Notes: a model not told the origin generated them from the sequence alone. A stretch of DNA of 64,000 nucleotides from Piscinibacter defluvii (GCF_004011805.1 NZ_RCHJ01000014.1:124001-188000); one strand, 5' to 3'; shown: positions 45,010 to 57,672, counted from the stretch's first letter. Translations and numbers: made by a program.

Positions 45010-45993
45010 ATGCAGATCATGATCACGCACGGCACGCTGGCGCGCACGCGGGTGATGCATTTCAATCGCTGGCAGGCCGCGCTCGCGCTGTTTGCGCTGG
45101 TGGTGGTGCTGATGTCGCTGTCGGGCGCGATCTACCACTTCGTCTTCCTCAAGGCCGCACGCGAGGGCTGGCCGGTGGTCAGCCAGATCGTGCGCCTGGT
45201 GGTGCGCGACGAGTTCGCCCAGCGCGACCGCTTCCTGCGCGCCAACCTCGACGCGATGGCGCAGAAGGTCGGCGAGATGCAGGCGAAGCTGGTCAAGCTC
45301 GAGGCCATGGGCGACCGGGTCGCCGGGCTGGCGGGCGTCAAGGCGGACGAACTCAAGCCGCTGCGCCCGGCCACGGCGGCGTCGGCCGGCGGCGCGCAGG
45401 GCGGGCCGTACGTGCCGCCGCAGGCCGCCACGCTGGAGCAGCTGACCGGGATCATCGACTCGCTCGACGAAACCGCCGATCGCAGCACCGACCTGTTCAC
45501 GCTGATCGAATCGCGCCTGATGGAGTCGCGCCTGCATGCGCTGACGATCCCGAACAGCGCACCGGTGGCCGGGACGATCGGATCCGGCTTCGGCTTCCGG
45601 GAGGATCCGTTCACCGGCCGGGCCGCGCTGCACACCGGGCTGGACTTCCCGAGCGACGTCGGCACGCCGATCATGGCCGCCGCCGGCGGCGTGGTGCTCA
45701 ACACCGAGCATCACCCGGCCTACGGCCAGATGATCGAGGTCGACCACGGCAACGGCCTGGTCACCCGCTATGCCCACGCGTCGCGGCTGCTCGCCCGCGC
45801 CGGCGACATCGTCAAGCGCGGGCAGACGATCGCCGAGGTAGGCAACACCGGCCGCTCGACGGGGCCGCACCTGCACTTCGAGGTGCTGGTCGACGGCGTG
45901 CCGCAGGACCCGGCCAAGTTCCTGGCCGGCGGCGAGCCGGGCGCCCAGGCCAAGGCGGGGCGCCGCCAACGGCGCCTGGCGGTCGCGGAGTAA
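45010..45993 (+). CDS. M23-family metallopeptidase (peptidoglycan endopeptidase)
   Basis: A 327-residue envelope protein. One N-terminal membrane helix (ALALFALVVVLMSLSGAIYHFV, about residues 23-44) is followed by a coiled-coil segment (residues 70-110) and the LytM domain at 190-310. Zinc ligands are His and Asp in LHTGLDFPSDVGTP and His in GPHLHFEV; YGQMIEVDHGNGLVTRYAH is also typical. It probably cuts or regulates the cutting of peptidoglycan. The gene is divergent from dciA with only 15 bp between starts, and precedes secA. Confidence 0.9.
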   Translation: MQIMITHGTLARTRVMHFNRWQAALALFALVVVLMSLSGAIYHFVFLKAAREGWPVVSQIVRLVVRDEFAQRDRFLRANLDAMAQKVGEMQAKLVKLEAMGDRVAGLAGVKADELKPLRPATAASAGGAQGGPYVPPQAATLEQLTGIIDSLDETADRSTDLFTLIESRLMESRLHALTIPNSAPVAGTIGSGFGFREDPFTGRAALHTGLDFPSDVGTPIMAAAGGVVLNTEHHPAYGQMIEVDHGNGLVTRYAHASRLLARAGDIVKRGQTIAEVGNTGRSTGPHLHFEVLVDGVPQDPAKFLAGGEPGAQAKAGRRQRRLAVAE

Positions 45994-46017
45994 ACTTACA
46001 GGCTTTGGCTGAACGCC

Positions 46018-46043
46018 GCGCGCCTTGCATCGGCAAGGTGCGC
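46018..46043 (+). other. Strong hairpin in the secA leader
   Basis: GCGCGCCTTGC (46018-46028) pairs with GCAAGGTGCGC (46033-46043) over 11 positions (one G-U wobble) around an ATCG tetraloop. It lies 24 bp after the M23 gene stop and 92 bp before the secA ATG. There is no T-run, so a simple terminator is less likely than a structured leader or processing site. Confidence 0.55.
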
Positions 46044-46135
46044 CCCCAGATGCCGACCTACGTGCGCCGTCGTGCCGCGGCCGGTGGCTGCGGGGCCGGC
46101 GAGCCCCCTCAGAAGAACGCCGCCGCCGTCGTCGC

Positions 46136-48880
<2,745 letters not shown>

Positions 48881-48907
48881 GCGGCTGATCGATTCCGGGA
48901 GAGCGCC

Positions 48908-50137
48908 ATGCCGGTGAACCTGTCGGCCCCCAACCCTGCCGATCTGCACCCCGTCGCCGGCGTCGAACTCGGCATCGCGATGGCCGGCGTGCGCAAGGCG
49001 AATCGCCGCGACGTGCTGGTCGTCAGGCTCGCCGCGGGCAGCGCGGTGGCCGGCGTGTTCACGCAGAACCGCTTCTGCGCGGCGCCGGTGCAGGTCTGCC
49101 GCGAGCACCTGGCAGCCGGGCAGGGCATCCGCGCGATCGTGGTCAACACCGGCAATGCCAATGCCGGCACCGGTGCGGACGGCCTGGCCCGAGCCCGCTC
49201 CACCTGTGCGGCGCTCGGCGCGCTGATGGGCGTCACGCCGCAGCAGGTGCTGCCGTTCTCGACCGGCGTGATCATGGAGACGCTGCCGAACGAGCGCATC
49301 GAGGCCGCGCTGCCGGCGGCGCTGGCCGACGCCAGGCCCGCGAACTGGGCGCTGGCGGCCGAGGCGATCATGACCACCGACACGGTGCCCAAGGCGGCCT
49401 CGCGCCAGGTGCAGATCGGCGGCCGGACGGTCACCATCACCGGCATCAGCAAGGGCGCCGGCATGATCCGGCCGAACATGGCGACCATGCTCGGCTTCAT
49501 CGCCACCGACGCGGTGATCGCCCCGGCGCTGATGCAGGAACTGGTGCGCGAGGCGGCCGACCGCTCGTTCAACCGCATCACGATCGACGGCGACACCTCG
49601 ACCAACGACTCGTTCGTGCTGATCGCCACGCAGCAGGCCGGCCACGCGCCCATCACCCAGGTCGAATCGAACGACGGCGCGGCCTTGCGCGCCGCGCTGA
49701 TCGAGGTCGCCCAGCAACTCGCCCAGGCCATCGTGCGCGACGGCGAAGGCGCCACCAAGTTCATCACCGTGCGTGTGGACGGCGGGCGCACGAAGGAAGA
49801 GTGCCGCCTGGCGGCTTATGCCATCGCGCATTCGCCGCTGGTCAAGACGGCGTTCTTCGCCAGCGACCCGAACCTCGGCCGCATCCTCGCGGCGGTGGGC
49901 TACGCCGGCATCGCCGACCTCGACCAGTCGCAGATCGACCTGTTCCTCGACGACGTGCACGTCGTGCACCGCGGCGGGCGCCGGCCCGAGTACCGCGAGG
50001 AGGACGGCGCACGGGTCATGAAGCGCTCCGAGATGACGGTGCGCATCGTGCTGAACCGCGGCCAGGCCCACGCCACCGTGTGGACCTGCGACTTCTCGTA
50101 CGACTACGTGAAGATCAACGCGGACTACCGTTCCTGA
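48908..50137 (+). CDS. argJ: Bifunctional glutamate N-acetyltransferase / amino-acid acetyltransferase
   Basis: ArgJ transfers the acetyl group from N-acetylornithine to glutamate in the cyclic arginine pathway and may also use acetyl-CoA. The 409-residue precursor cleaves itself before the nucleophile Thr in the [21 protein letters not shown] motif (about residues 180-200). NTGNANAGTG and [12 protein letters not shown] are further family segments. The last residues, [15 protein letters not shown], are the usual C-terminus. It lies 27 bp after secA; with argB it covers two arginine steps in the window. Its end overlaps the next, convergent gene by 23 bp. Confidence 0.96.
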   Translation: MPVNLSAPNPADLHPVAGVELGIAMAGVRKANRRDVLVVRLAAGSAVAGVFTQNRFCAAPVQVCREHLAAGQGIRAIVVNTGNANAGTGADGLARARSTCAALGALMGVTPQQVLPFSTGVIMETLPNERIEAALPAALADARPANWALAAEAIMTTDTVPKAASRQVQIGGRTVTITGISKGAGMIRPNMATMLGFIATDAVIAPALMQELVREAADRSFNRITIDGDTSTNDSFVLIATQQAGHAPITQVESNDGAALRAALIEVAQQLAQAIVRDGEGATKFITVRVDGGRTKEECRLAAYAIAHSPLVKTAFFASDPNLGRILAAVGYAGIADLDQSQIDLFLDDVHVVHRGGRRPEYREEDGARVMKRSEMTVRIVLNRGQAHATVWTCDFSYDYVKINADYRS

Positions 50138-50849
50138 TCGCTGCGCGCAGCAGCCAGGCCGCCGCGGCGGCGGCCAGCAGGTGTTTCAACGTGTGGCCGC
50201 TGACCACCCCGCTGGCCTGCAGCACCGCATGGTCGGCCAGCTCCAGGGCCTTGGCCGCAGCGTAGAGCGCGAGCGTCGTCCACCATGCAGCGTCGCTCAC
50301 CGCGTGGGCAGACAGCGGGCGCAGGCGCATCGAGAGGCCGGCCACCACCAGCACCATCGGCAGGAACTGCACGAACAGGTAGGCGCGCAGGTCGCCGCGG
50401 CCGGCTTCTTCGCTCGCCCACCACAGCAGCACCGACGCCGCCGCCGCGACCAGCGCCCCGGCCAGCACGGCGGGGCGCGCCCAGCGCGGGTCGACGCGCT
50501 CGGCCAGGAACAGGCAGACCAGCAGGGCGCACGCGGCCGCGATCGGCAGGCGGTCGAACACCAGCGAGGCGTTGTCCGGCGCCCAGTGGTAGCCGGCCGA
50601 GCCGAAGGCGGTGGCGCCGATCGCCAGCGCGAACAGTCGCCACGGCACGTCGCGCAGCGCGGCCCAGGCCCAGGCGCCGATCAGCAGGAAGGGCAGGTTG
50701 CTCAGCACGTCGGCTGCATTCGGCACCGCGAACCAGGTGCGCCGGTCGGCGAAGTCGTGGTAGCTGCTCCACTGCGGGATCGGCCCGTGCAGCAGCAGCG
50801 CGAGGGCGAACAGCAGCGTGGCGGCCAGCAGGAGGTGGGAACGTGTCAT
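50115..50849 (-). CDS. Ceramidase-like (CREST superfamily) membrane protein
   Basis: A 244-residue protein with seven hydrophobic segments. Candidate metal ligands are in [12 protein letters not shown] (His near residue 88) and at the end in [13 protein letters not shown] (two His), the spacing seen in alkaline-ceramidase-like CREST hydrolases. The substrate is unknown; lipid amide hydrolysis is an inference from the superfamily. The ATG at 50849 is chosen; an ATG three codons upstream is possible. It is convergent with argJ. Confidence 0.75.
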   Translation of the reverse strand: MTRSHLLLAATLLFALALLLHGPIPQWSSYHDFADRRTWFAVPNAADVLSNLPFLLIGAWAWAALRDVPWRLFALAIGATAFGSAGYHWAPDNASLVFDRLPIAAACALLVCLFLAERVDPRWARPAVLAGALVAAAASVLLWWASEEAGRGDLRAYLFVQFLPMVLVVAGLSMRLRPLSAHAVSDAAWWTTLALYAAAKALELADHAVLQASGVVSGHTLKHLLAAAAAAWLLRAAIRNGSPR

Positions 50850-50960
50850 GGCGCACATGCTGCACGCCGGCCCGCCGCCCGCGCAAGCGCGGCGGCTGCC
50901 GGTGGCATGCGGCGGCACTGCCGGTATCGCGCGTCGACGCCGCATCCCACGTTCTACCGA

Positions 50961-50990
50961 TTGCAGGCCACGCAGGGAGGCTGCTAGGAT
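50961..50990 (+). promoter_or_regulatory. Possible promoter for the MFS gene
   Basis: TTGCAG (50961-50966) and TAGGAT (50985-50990) are 18 bp apart. The match is moderate. It is the best candidate in the gap and would produce a long 5' leader. Confidence 0.3.
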
Positions 50991-51146
50991 GTTTCGCATT
51001 CGATCCCGCCCACGCCACGCCATGAGCCACGCCCTCCACCTCGCCGTATGCCGCCGCCCTCGCGCCGCGTCGTTCGGCCTGGCGTCGTGGCTCGGCGTCG
51101 CAGCGCCGAATCGCCCGTCCAAGCGGGCCATCGGCGCCATCTAGTC

Positions 51147-51239
51147 CTCTCGGCACCCGCCTCCACCGAGGCCCCCGCCGAGAGATCGGCGGAGGAATCG
51201 GGTGTCCCCAGTTCCTCCGTCAACGGGCCCAACGGCCCG
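51147..51239 (+). other. Structured leader with competing stems upstream of the MFS gene
   Basis: Several perfect complementary stretches occur: CTCTCGGC (51147-51154) with GCCGAGAG (51177-51184); CACCCG (51154-51159) with CGGGTG (51199-51204), continuing as CCTCC (51160-51164) with GGAGG (51191-51195); CCGCCGA (51175-51181) with TCGGCGG (51186-51192); and CGGGCC-CAAC-GGCCCG (51224-51239). The first pair excludes the others because they share bases. This looks like a leader that can adopt alternative folds. Confidence 0.4.
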
Positions 51240-51285
51240 CCAGGGTTCCCACCGGAGCCCGCCGCGAGAGAAAGACGAGGAAGCC

Positions 51286-52650
51286 ATGACCGAATGGCTG
51301 CTGGAAGGCAAGGAGGGACGCATCGTGCGGCTGAGGCGCTGGCTCGACGGCCTGCTGCCGCACGACGACCTGTTGCGCCAGGTCACCTACCGCAGGCTGT
51401 GGACCTCGATCCTGATCAGCTCCTTCGGCGGCCAGGTCACCATGCTCGCGTTGCCGCTCACCGCGGCGGTACTGCTGCATGCCAGCCCCACGCAGATGGG
51501 CCTGCTCACCGCGATGGAGATCCTGCCCTTCGTGCTGTTCTCGCTGCCTTCGGGCGTGTGGCTGGACCGGGTGCGCAAGCTGCCGGTCTACGTGGCCGGC
51601 GAACTGCTGCTGGCCGCAGTGGTGTCGAGCGTGCCGCTGGCCTGGTGGCTCGGCTGGCTGACCATGCCCTGGCTGTACATCGTCGCCTTCGTGATCGGCA
51701 CCGTGTTCACCACCGCCGGCTCGGCCGCGCAGATCGTGCTGACGCAGGTGGTGGCGCGCGAGCGCCTGGTCGAGGCGCACGCGAAGAATGCGCTGGCGAC
51801 CTCGGGCGCCGAGGTGGCCGGCCCGGGCTTCGCGGGGCTGCTGATCAAGCTGGTCGGCGCGCCGCTCGCGCTGCTGGTGGATGCAGCGCTGCTGGTCGTC
51901 TCCGCGACGATCCTGCGCGGCATCGTCGTCGACGAGCGCCGCGCGGTGCGCCACGACGCCCACTTCTGGCGCGACCTGAAGGCCGGCGTGCGTTTCGTCG
52001 CGCGCCAGCGCCTGCTGGTGGCACTGGCCTGTGCGGTGGGTGTGTGGCAGATGTGCCATCACGCGGCCATCGTGGTGCAGATCCTGTTCGCCACCCGCAC
52101 GCTCGGCCTGAGCGAGCACCAGGTCGGCCTGAGCTATGTCGGCATGGGGGTGGGCACGGTTCTCGCGAGCATCTGGGGCGACCGCATCAGCCGACGCATC
52201 GGTCCGGGGCCCTGCCTGACGCTCGGCTTCGCGGTGTGCGGCGCGGGCTGGTGCCTGCTCGCGCTGGCGCCGGCCGACCGCTGGGGCGTCTCGGCCTTCG
52301 CGCTGATGCTGCTGATGTTCTCGGCCGGTGCGGTGCTGGTGTTCATCAACTTCCTGGCGCTGCGCCAGGCGGTGACGCCCGAGCCGCTGCTGGGCCGCAT
52401 GACGAGCACGATGCGCTGGCTGATCCTGATCCCGGCCGGCCCCGGCGCGCTGCTGGGCGGCTGGCTCGGGGAGCATGTGGGCCTGCGGAGCGCGCTCGCC
52501 TTTGCCGGCGGCACGGCGCTGCTGCTGGCGCTGGTGGCGTCGCAGGTGCCGGTGATCCGGCGCGTGCGCGAGCTTCCACTGCCCGAGTCGGTCGACGACT
52601 GGCTCGGCGCCGAGGCCGAGGTGCGCGACAGCCGCCTCGGCACGAACTGA
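51286..52650 (+). CDS. Major facilitator superfamily exporter
   Basis: A 454-residue 12-helix transporter of the EntS-like drug/siderophore exporter branch (MFS_3 type). The loop 2-3 motif is PSGVWLDRVRKLPVYV and the second-half counterpart is GDRISRRIGPGPCLTL. An unusual cytoplasmic N-terminal segment of about 40 residues (TEWLLEGKEGRIVRLRRWLDGLLPHDDLLRQVTYRRLW) precedes the first helix. The ATG at 51286 has GAGGAAG upstream. Substrate unknown. A GNAT gene follows after 22 bp. Confidence 0.88.
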   Translation: MTEWLLEGKEGRIVRLRRWLDGLLPHDDLLRQVTYRRLWTSILISSFGGQVTMLALPLTAAVLLHASPTQMGLLTAMEILPFVLFSLPSGVWLDRVRKLPVYVAGELLLAAVVSSVPLAWWLGWLTMPWLYIVAFVIGTVFTTAGSAAQIVLTQVVARERLVEAHAKNALATSGAEVAGPGFAGLLIKLVGAPLALLVDAALLVVSATILRGIVVDERRAVRHDAHFWRDLKAGVRFVARQRLLVALACAVGVWQMCHHAAIVVQILFATRTLGLSEHQVGLSYVGMGVGTVLASIWGDRISRRIGPGPCLTLGFAVCGAGWCLLALAPADRWGVSAFALMLLMFSAGAVLVFINFLALRQAVTPEPLLGRMTSTMRWLILIPAGPGALLGGWLGEHVGLRSALAFAGGTALLLALVASQVPVIRRVRELPLPESVDDWLGAEAEVRDSRLGTN

Positions 52651-52672
52651 ACGATCAAGGAGGACTTGGACC

Positions 52673-53290
52673 ATGGACCCCGTGCTCATCGACCTGCCGA
52701 TGCAGCTCGTCTCCGAACGGCTGATCCTGCGCTGCCCGCGCCCGGGCGATGGCCCGGTGGCCAACGAGGCCGAGCGCGAATCGATCCAGGACCTGCGACC
52801 CTGGATGCCCTGGGCGCGCGCCGACAAGAGCGTGGCCGAGAGCGAGGCCTGGTGCCGCCGCGCCCATGCCCGCTACCTGCTGCGCGAGGAGCTGCACCTG
52901 TTCATCTTCGAGCGCGACGTGCTCGGCCGCGAGGGCAGCCTGATCGGCGGCATCGGGCTGCACCACATCGACTGGGCGCTGCGCAGCTTCGAGATCGGCT
53001 ACTGGCGCCGGCGCGGCTTCGGCGGGCGCGGCCATGCCACCGAGGCGGTGCATGCGCTGGTGCGCTTCGCCTTCGACCAGCTGGCCGCGCGGCGTGTCGA
53101 GATCCGCACCGACGACGCGAACCGGCTCAGCTGGCGCCTGGCCGAGCGCGCCGGCTTCACGCTCGAGGCGCTGCTGCGCGGCGACAGCCTCTCGCCCACC
53201 GGCGAGGTGCGCAGCACACGGGTCTACGCGCGGGTGCGAGGCATCGAGGAGCCGATGGCGCTGCCGAACGCCGCGGCCGCGGCGGCCTGA
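52673..53290 (+). CDS. GNAT-family N-acetyltransferase (RimJ/RimL type)
   Basis: A 205-residue acetyltransferase of the ribosomal-protein-serine-acetyltransferase-like group. The opening VSERLILRCPRPGDGPVANEA, the central IGGIGLHHIDWALRSFEIGYWRRRGFGGRGHATEAVHAL (acetyl-CoA pyrophosphate loop) and RVEIRTDDANRLSWRLAERAGFTLEALLRGD are typical. AAGGAGG before the ATG is an exceptionally good ribosome binding site. It is probably co-transcribed with the MFS gene; whether it modifies the same compound is not known. It ends 13 bp before the convergent ugpC. Confidence 0.88.
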   Translation: MDPVLIDLPMQLVSERLILRCPRPGDGPVANEAERESIQDLRPWMPWARADKSVAESEAWCRRAHARYLLREELHLFIFERDVLGREGSLIGGIGLHHIDWALRSFEIGYWRRRGFGGRGHATEAVHALVRFAFDQLAARRVEIRTDDANRLSWRLAERAGFTLEALLRGDSLSPTGEVRSTRVYARVRGIEEPMALPNAAAAAA

Positions 53291-53303
53291 TCCGCAGCGA
53301 TCG

Positions 53304-54371
<1,068 letters not shown>

Positions 54372-54381
54372 GCGCTTCTTT

Positions 54382-55233
54382 CTACTTCTCGGTGTCGACG
54401 AGGCCCTTGACGAACCACTTCTGCATCAGCAGCACCACCAGCGCCGGCGGCACCATCGCCAGGATCGCCGTGGCCATCACGATGTTCCAGTCGGTCGCCG
54501 CGTCGCCGCCGCTGATCATGCGCTTGATGCCGATCACCACCGGGTACATCGACTCGTCGGTGGTCACCAGCAGCGGCCAGAGGTACTGGTTCCAGCCGTA
54601 GATGAACTGGATGACGAACAGCGCCGCGATCGAGGTGGCCGACAGCGGCAGCAGCACGTCGATGAAGAAGCGCATCGGCCCGGCGCCGTCGATGCGCGCC
54701 GCCTCCACCAGCTCGTCGGGCACGGTCAGGAAGAACTGGCGGAACAGGAAGGTCGCGGTGGCCGAGGCGATCAGCGGCACGGTCAGGCCGGCATAGGTGT
54801 TCAGCATGCCGAGGTTGGCGACCACCGCGTAGGTCGGCCCGATGCGCACCTCGACCGGCAGCATCAGCGTGATGAAGATGGCCCAGAAGAACACATGGCG
54901 CAGCGGGAAGCGGAAGTAGACGATCGCGAAGGCCGAGAGCAGCGAGATCGCGATCTTGCCGAAGGCGATGACCAGCGCGGTGATCAGGCTGACCATCATC
55001 ATGCGGCCCACCGGCGCGTTGGACGCCGCGCCCTGGCCCGTGCCGCCGAGCGCGGCGAGGTAGTTCTCGACCATCCGGTCGCCCGGCAGCAGCGACATCG
55101 GCACCTGCAGGATCTGCTCGGCCGTCTGCGTGGAGGCGACGAAGGTCACCCACAGCGGGAACGCGACCAGCGCGACGCCGGCGATCAGCACGACGTGCGC
55201 GAGGATGCCGAGGGTGGGGCGGCGTTCGACCAT
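54382..55233 (-). CDS. ugpE: sn-Glycerol-3-phosphate ABC transporter, permease UgpE
   Basis: A 283-residue permease with six helices. The EAA loop, which docks on the ATPase, is [29 protein letters not shown] conserved [19 protein letters not shown] periplasmic segment is typical of UgpE. The ATG at 55233 is directly preceded by a 9-bp perfect hairpin that leaves no room for an ordinary ribosome binding site. ugpC follows after 10 bp. Confidence 0.93.
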   Translation of the reverse strand: MVERRPTLGILAHVVLIAGVALVAFPLWVTFVASTQTAEQILQVPMSLLPGDRMVENYLAALGGTGQGAASNAPVGRMMMVSLITALVIAFGKIAISLLSAFAIVYFRFPLRHVFFWAIFITLMLPVEVRIGPTYAVVANLGMLNTYAGLTVPLIASATATFLFRQFFLTVPDELVEAARIDGAGPMRFFIDVLLPLSATSIAALFVIQFIYGWNQYLWPLLVTTDESMYPVVIGIKRMISGGDAATDWNIVMATAILAMVPPALVVLLMQKWFVKGLVDTEK

Positions 55234-55266
55234 GTCAGTGGCGCCCGACTGCCCGAAGCCACTGAC
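55234..55266 (-). other. Perfect hairpin abutting the ugpE start codon
   Basis: GTCAGTGGC (55234-55242) and GCCACTGAC (55258-55266) are perfect 9-bp inverted arms with a 15-nt loop. In the mRNA the stem ends on the base just before the ugpE ATG. It could control ugpE translation or processing of the ugpBA-EC message. Confidence 0.6.
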
Positions 55267-55310
55267 GCGCCCCCTCGGGGGGCAGCGAACGAAGTGAGCG
55301 TGGGGGTTTC
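55267..55310. repeat. GC-rich interspersed repeat in the ugpA-ugpE gap
   Basis: The stretch holds GCCCCC-TCG-GGGGGC (55269-55283) followed by AGCGAACGAAGTGAGCG and TGGGGG. I recognise this composition as a short intergenic repeat type common in Comamonadaceae/Burkholderiales genomes, but I see no second full copy within this window. Confidence 0.45.
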
Positions 55311-55327
55311 ATTTCAGGTGTGGATCA

Positions 55328-56215
55328 TCAGTAGTTGACCTTCTTCTCGACGAAGCGGAACTGCACCACCGTCAGCGCGATCACGATCACCATCAGCACC
55401 ACCGACTGCGCCGCCGAGCCGCCGAGGTCCAGCGCCTTGAAGCCGTCGTAGTAGACCTTGTAGACGAGGATCGCGGTGTCCTTGCCCGGACCGCCCTGGG
55501 TGGCCGCGTCGACGATCGCGAAGGTGTCGAAGAAGGCGTAGACGACGTTGATCACGAACAGGAAGAAGGTGGTCGGCGAGAGCAGCGGGAACTGGATGGT
55601 CCAGAAGCGCCGCCAGGGCCGCGCGCCGTCGATCGCCGCGGCCTCGATGAGCGATTTCGGGATGCTCTGCAGCCCGGCGAGGAAGAACAGGAAGTTGTAG
55701 GAGATCTGCTTCCACACCGCTGCCGCGACGATCAGCGCCATCGCCTGGCCGCTGTTGATCAGGTGGTTCCAGTCGATACCGATGCTGCGCAGCGCGTACG
55801 AGACGATGCCGATCGAGGGCGCGAACATGAACAGCCACAGCACCCCGGCCACCGCGGGGGCCACCGCGTACGGCCAGATCAGCAGCGTGCGGTAGACCAG
55901 CGCGCCGTGCGCCACCCGGTCGGCGAACACCGCCAGCAGCAGCGAGATCGCGATGCCCAGCCCGGCCACCAGCACCGAGAACACCGCGGTGGTCTGGAAC
56001 GACGCGAGGTAGGTCGGGTCGTTCCAGAGGTGGGCGAAGTTCTCCAGCCCGATCCACTCGGTCGAGGTGCCGAAGGCGTCGGACTGCTGGAACGACTGCA
56101 GCAGCGCCTGCCCGGCCGGCCAGAAGAAGAACACCGCGATGACGGCCGCCTGGGGCGCGAGCAGCGCCCAGGGCAGCCAGCCGGAGCGGAAGACGACGCG
56201 TTTCTCGGCGGCCAA
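55328..56215 (-). CDS. ugpA: sn-Glycerol-3-phosphate ABC transporter, permease UgpA
   Basis: A 295-residue permease with six helices ([28 protein letters not shown] at the start). The EAA loop is [54 protein letters not shown] is the UgpA-type periplasmic region. It lies 10 bp after ugpB; a 94-bp gap with a repeat and a hairpin separates it from ugpE. Confidence 0.93.
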   Translation of the reverse strand: MAAEKRVVFRSGWLPWALLAPQAAVIAVFFFWPAGQALLQSFQQSDAFGTSTEWIGLENFAHLWNDPTYLASFQTTAVFSVLVAGLGIAISLLLAVFADRVAHGALVYRTLLIWPYAVAPAVAGVLWLFMFAPSIGIVSYALRSIGIDWNHLINSGQAMALIVAAAVWKQISYNFLFFLAGLQSIPKSLIEAAAIDGARPWRRFWTIQFPLLSPTTFFLFVINVVYAFFDTFAIVDAATQGGPGKDTAILVYKVYYDGFKALDLGGSAAQSVVLMVIVIALTVVQFRFVEKKVNY

Positions 56216-56225
56216 GATCGCGCGA

Positions 56226-57542
56226 TCAGGACTTGTTGGCGCGCTCGAAGCGCTCGAGCAGCTCGTTGCCGCGCTTGACCGCGCTGTCCAGCGCGTCCTT
56301 GGCGGGCTTCTTGCCGGCCCAGACCTGCTCGAGCTCCTCGTCGACGATGGCGCGGATCTGCAGCATGCTGCCCAGACGCACGCCGCGCGACTTGTCGGTC
56401 GTCTTGCGGATCATCTGGTTGACCGCGGTGTCGGTGCCCGGGTTCTGCTTGTAGAAGCCGGACTTCTCGGTCAGCTCGAAGGAAGCCAGCGTGACCGGCA
56501 GGTAGCCGGTGCGCTGGTGGCTCTTGGCCTGGATCTCGGGGCTGGTGAGGTAGTTGAAGAAGGCGGCCACGCCCTTGTACTCGGCCGGCTTCTTGCCCGA
56601 CATCACCCACAGCGAGGCGCCGCCGATCACGGTGTTCTGCGGCGCGCCGGGCACGTCGGGGTAGTAGGGCAGCGGGGCGATGCCGAACTCGAACTTGGCG
56701 TTCTTCTTGATGCTCGCGTAGGTCGACGACGAGGCGGTGGCCATCGCGCATTCGCCCGAGTAGAACGGCGCGTCGCCCAGGTTGCCGCGGCCGCGGTAGT
56801 GGAACAGGCCCTGCTGCGCCATGTTGGCCAGGTTCTCGATGTGGCGCACGTGCAGCGGGCTGTTGAAGGCCAGGCGCGCGGCGTTGCCGCCGAAGCCGTT
56901 GTTGTGCGTGGCGAACAGCGTGTTGTGCCAGGTCGAGAAGCTCTCCAGCTGCGTCCAGCCCTGCCAGCTCGTCGTGAACGGGCAGGCCACGCCGGAGGCC
57001 TTCAGCTTGGCGGCGGCGGACACCAGCTCCGGCCAGGTGGCCGGCGGCTTGTTCGGGTCGAGGCCGGCCTTGCGGAACGCGTCCTTGTTGTAGTTCAGCA
57101 CCGTGGTCGAGCTGTTCAGCGGGTAGCTCAGCATCTGGCCGTTGGGCGCCGTGTAGTAGCCCACGACGGCGGAGATGTAGGCCTTCGGGTCGAACTTGTA
57201 GCCGGCGTCGGCCATCACCTGGCCGACGGGCACGACCGCACCCTTGGCCGCCATCATCGTCGCGGTGCCGACCTCGAACACCTGCACGATGTGCGGCGCG
57301 TTGCCGGCGCGGAAGGCGGCGATCGAGGCCGTCATCGATTCGTCGTACTGGCCCTTGTAGGTCGGCACGACCTTGTAGTCCTTCTGGCTGGCGTTGAAGC
57401 CGTTGGCCAGATCGACGACCCAGTCGTTCAGGCCGCCGGTCATCGAGTGCCACCATTGGATCTCGGTCTGGGCCCGGGCGGGCAGGGCGGCGGCCAGCGC
57501 GAGGGCGCTGAGGGCGGTGCAGGCGATGCGGAAGGGCTTCAT
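56226..57542 (-). CDS. ugpB: sn-Glycerol-3-phosphate ABC transporter, periplasmic binding protein
   Basis: A 438-residue extracellular solute-binding protein (family 1). The signal peptide is [21 protein letters not shown]; the mature part begins [18 protein letters not shown], the usual UgpB opening, with [30 protein letters not shown] and [26 protein letters not shown] as further family segments. It collects glycerol-3-phosphate or its diesters. The ATG at 57542 has GGAG upstream. Pho-box-like repeats lie just before it, in line with Pho control of ugp in enterobacteria. Confidence 0.94.
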   Translation of the reverse strand: MKPFRIACTALSALALAAALPARAQTEIQWWHSMTGGLNDWVVDLANGFNASQKDYKVVPTYKGQYDESMTASIAAFRAGNAPHIVQVFEVGTATMMAAKGAVVPVGQVMADAGYKFDPKAYISAVVGYYTAPNGQMLSYPLNSSTTVLNYNKDAFRKAGLDPNKPPATWPELVSAAAKLKASGVACPFTTSWQGWTQLESFSTWHNTLFATHNNGFGGNAARLAFNSPLHVRHIENLANMAQQGLFHYRGRGNLGDAPFYSGECAMATASSSTYASIKKNAKFEFGIAPLPYYPDVPGAPQNTVIGGASLWVMSGKKPAEYKGVAAFFNYLTSPEIQAKSHQRTGYLPVTLASFELTEKSGFYKQNPGTDTAVNQMIRKTTDKSRGVRLGSMLQIRAIVDEELEQVWAGKKPAKDALDSAVKRGNELLERFERANKS

Positions 57543-57551
57543 GACGGCTCC

Positions 57552-57569
57552 GTGATGGTTTCGTGACAG
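57552..57569 (-). promoter_or_regulatory. Pho-box-like sequence upstream of ugpB
   Basis: On the minus strand CTGTCAC-GAAA-CCATCAC has the two 7-mers with 4-bp A-rich spacer of a Pho box; the first fits the consensus CTGTCAY fully, the second at 5 of 7 positions. A further lone CTGTCAC lies 43 bp upstream (plus 57606-57612). The paired site is only 9 bp from the start codon, which is close for an activator site. Confidence 0.3.
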
Positions 57570-57655
57570 GCCTCGTGGGCCAGCCGGCCAGTGTCTACGG
57601 CTCTTGTGACAGGCGCGTTTATGGTCGCGTGCGTCGCCCGCGGCAACGGGGATAA

Positions 57656-57672
57656 CCCGCCAGGGGGGCGGG
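57656..57672. other. GC-rich hairpin in the ugpB / DUF3683 gap
   Basis: CCCGCC (57656-57661) and GGCGGG (57667-57672) form a 6-bp stem with an AGGGG loop, in the middle of the 212-bp divergent gap. It may be part of either leader; no function can be assigned. Confidence 0.3.

Larger units (their letters stand above)
50850..51285. other. Long non-coding region and leader before the MFS gene
   Basis: A 436-bp gap without a convincing gene. Short open frames exist (for example 50988-51144 on the plus strand) but are Arg/Ala-rich like chance frames in GC-rich DNA. It contains a possible promoter (50961-50990) and, downstream of it, a series of inverted repeats (51147-51239) that would give the MFS mRNA a leader of about 290 nt. 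Confidence 0.55.

Noticed and set aside
50988-51144. A 51-codon frame in the gap before the MFS gene.
   Set aside because: Arg/Ala-rich composition, no ribosome binding site and no recognisable motif; it is best explained as chance.
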